A stretch of 64,000 nt of DNA from Ascarosepion bandense. Lineage: Eukaryota > Mollusca > Cephalopoda > Sepiida > Sepiidae. The position numbers were made by a program, and so were the translations under genes. The notes under the pieces were generated by a model. It was not told the DNA's origin. It made no database searches and saw only the letters and a program-made list of their open reading frames with translations. Of this stretch, positions 63,372 to 64,000 are shown piece after piece (position 1 is the stretch's first letter; the number at the start of each line of letters is the position of its first letter). The stretch spans positions 515,001-579,000 of the forward strand of contig JBBBDQ010001687.1 of assembly GCA_037127315.1 (NCBI GenBank). Direction: 5' to 3'.

Positions 63372-64000
63372 TTAGAATGGAGTGTAATAATAATAATAGT
63401 ACTCGTTATATTTCTTCCAGGAAACTTTTCGACCAGAATGAGATTTTGTATTTATCATGGGAGAATCTTCTTTTTTATTTCTTATATTTATTTCTTGTTC
63501 TGAATCACTAAGCGTTTTGTTTTTATTCAACTTTTCTTCTACTTGTTTCTCCACTATTTGTTTTTGTACTTCCATATATGGTTTCAACCTGTCCACAGAA
63601 ACTTAAGTATCCATATCATTATTTATCTTAACCAGAAAATATTTAGATGCTCGCTGAAAGACTGTGTAGGGACCTGAATAGGGTGCCTCCAATGGTCTTC
63701 GAACACGATCCACTCTAATCCAAACTTTATCAGAAGTTTGAAGTTTTTCTGGGACATAAGATTTTGCGGACTTATTAACTCTTTTGGTGAAGTCTCTCAC
63801 ATCAATTTGTCACATGGTTTTATGTAAATCTCTTGTGAACTTTTGAGTTATAGCCTCCTCGCGTGTGCTATCTATTAGTACCTGTGGTATCAAACATTGT
63901 GTGCCTGTAACAGCATAAAAGGGAGAAAAATCAGAGCTATTGGGCATACTGCGAATCCCAAGAAGTACTATTGGAAGAGCTGAGAGTCAGGACTCTTTTT
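63372..64000 (-). pseudogene. Ty3/gypsy Pol C-terminal part, second element
   Basis: The minus strand, running off the window edge, encodes the end of an integrase: SDFSPFYAVTGTQCLIPQV, TREEAITQKFT, then RDFTKRVNKSAKSYVPEKLQ, KVWIRVDRVRRPLEAPYSGP, YTVFQRASKYFLVKINNDMD, and VDRLKPYMEVQ. The YSGPYTV segment is a GPY/F-like module. A charged tail ends in a Tyr run from an (ATT)n tract at 63387-63402. At least two lesions: a stop after the NDMDT region (63603) and one near 63812 (tgt cac atg). A different lineage from the element at 32-40 kb. Confidence 0.8.

Overview
This window is from an animal genome and consists almost entirely of repetitive DNA. No complete host gene is visible. The sequence is AT-rich and crowded with (TA)n, (TG)n/(CA)n and (CT)n microsatellites. 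It carries CR1/jockey-like and RTE-like LINEs, Penelope-like elements (PLEs), Ty3/gypsy LTR elements, Helitrons, Tc1/mariner elements and a tRNA-derived SINE family with a 5S rRNA head. This combination, together with the appearance of the SINE and LINE families, suggests a mollusc, most probably an octopod cephalopod. That assignment is an inference from repeat style, because no species-diagnostic gene is present.

Layout. At 0-5.4 kb there are decayed mariner fragments, a PLE endonuclease fragment and a 5S/tRNA SINE. At 5.6-7.0 kb a CR1-like LINE tail lies next to the only good candidate for a host exon (minus strand, 6221-6991, with a plausible acceptor, a start codon and a donor). A Helitron follows at 7.1-8.1 kb, and palindromic PLE tails lie at 9.0-10.5 kb. 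From 10.86 to 20.94 kb runs an array of about 110 copies of a 91-bp unit. It appears to sit inside the 3'UTR of one CR1-like LINE copy: the end of the ORF is on its right and the 3' terminus on its left. At 21-31 kb there are more LINE, SINE, Tc1-MITE, PLE and foldback-like elements.

At 31.1-40.8 kb there is a well-preserved Ty3/gypsy retrotransposon (502-bp LTR, gag, pol with one frameshift in an A-run, and a small transmembrane ORF). Its 3' LTR is cut after 97 bp and fused to a second copy of the 5' flank, which carries its own complete LTR. The two flank copies differ by exactly one 5S unit (three versus two), and the shorter copy looks like an unequal-crossover product. This is either a real duplication or two haplotypes joined in assembly.

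At 41-51 kb there are RTE LINE ends, SINE-derived tandem arrays, a CT-rich minisatellite and two copies of a DUF4817-type DNA transposon. At 51.87-53.15 kb lies a full-length but dead mariner with terminal inverted repeats and TA target duplication. At 55.07-58.69 kb a 5'-truncated LINE with a perfect 15-bp target duplication is itself interrupted by two SINE-like insertions, each with its own target duplication. At 59.7-64 kb there are a large palindrome, a second foldback-like element, and a second Ty3/gypsy element (integrase end plus 3' LTR) inserted into a Helitron.

Taken together, this is a nested record of transposition rather than a set of cooperating genes. The most unusual items are the 10-kb minisatellite in a LINE tail, the modular 5S-tRNA SINE with one to three 5S heads and interchangeable tails, the foldback-like family, and the gypsy flank duplication.
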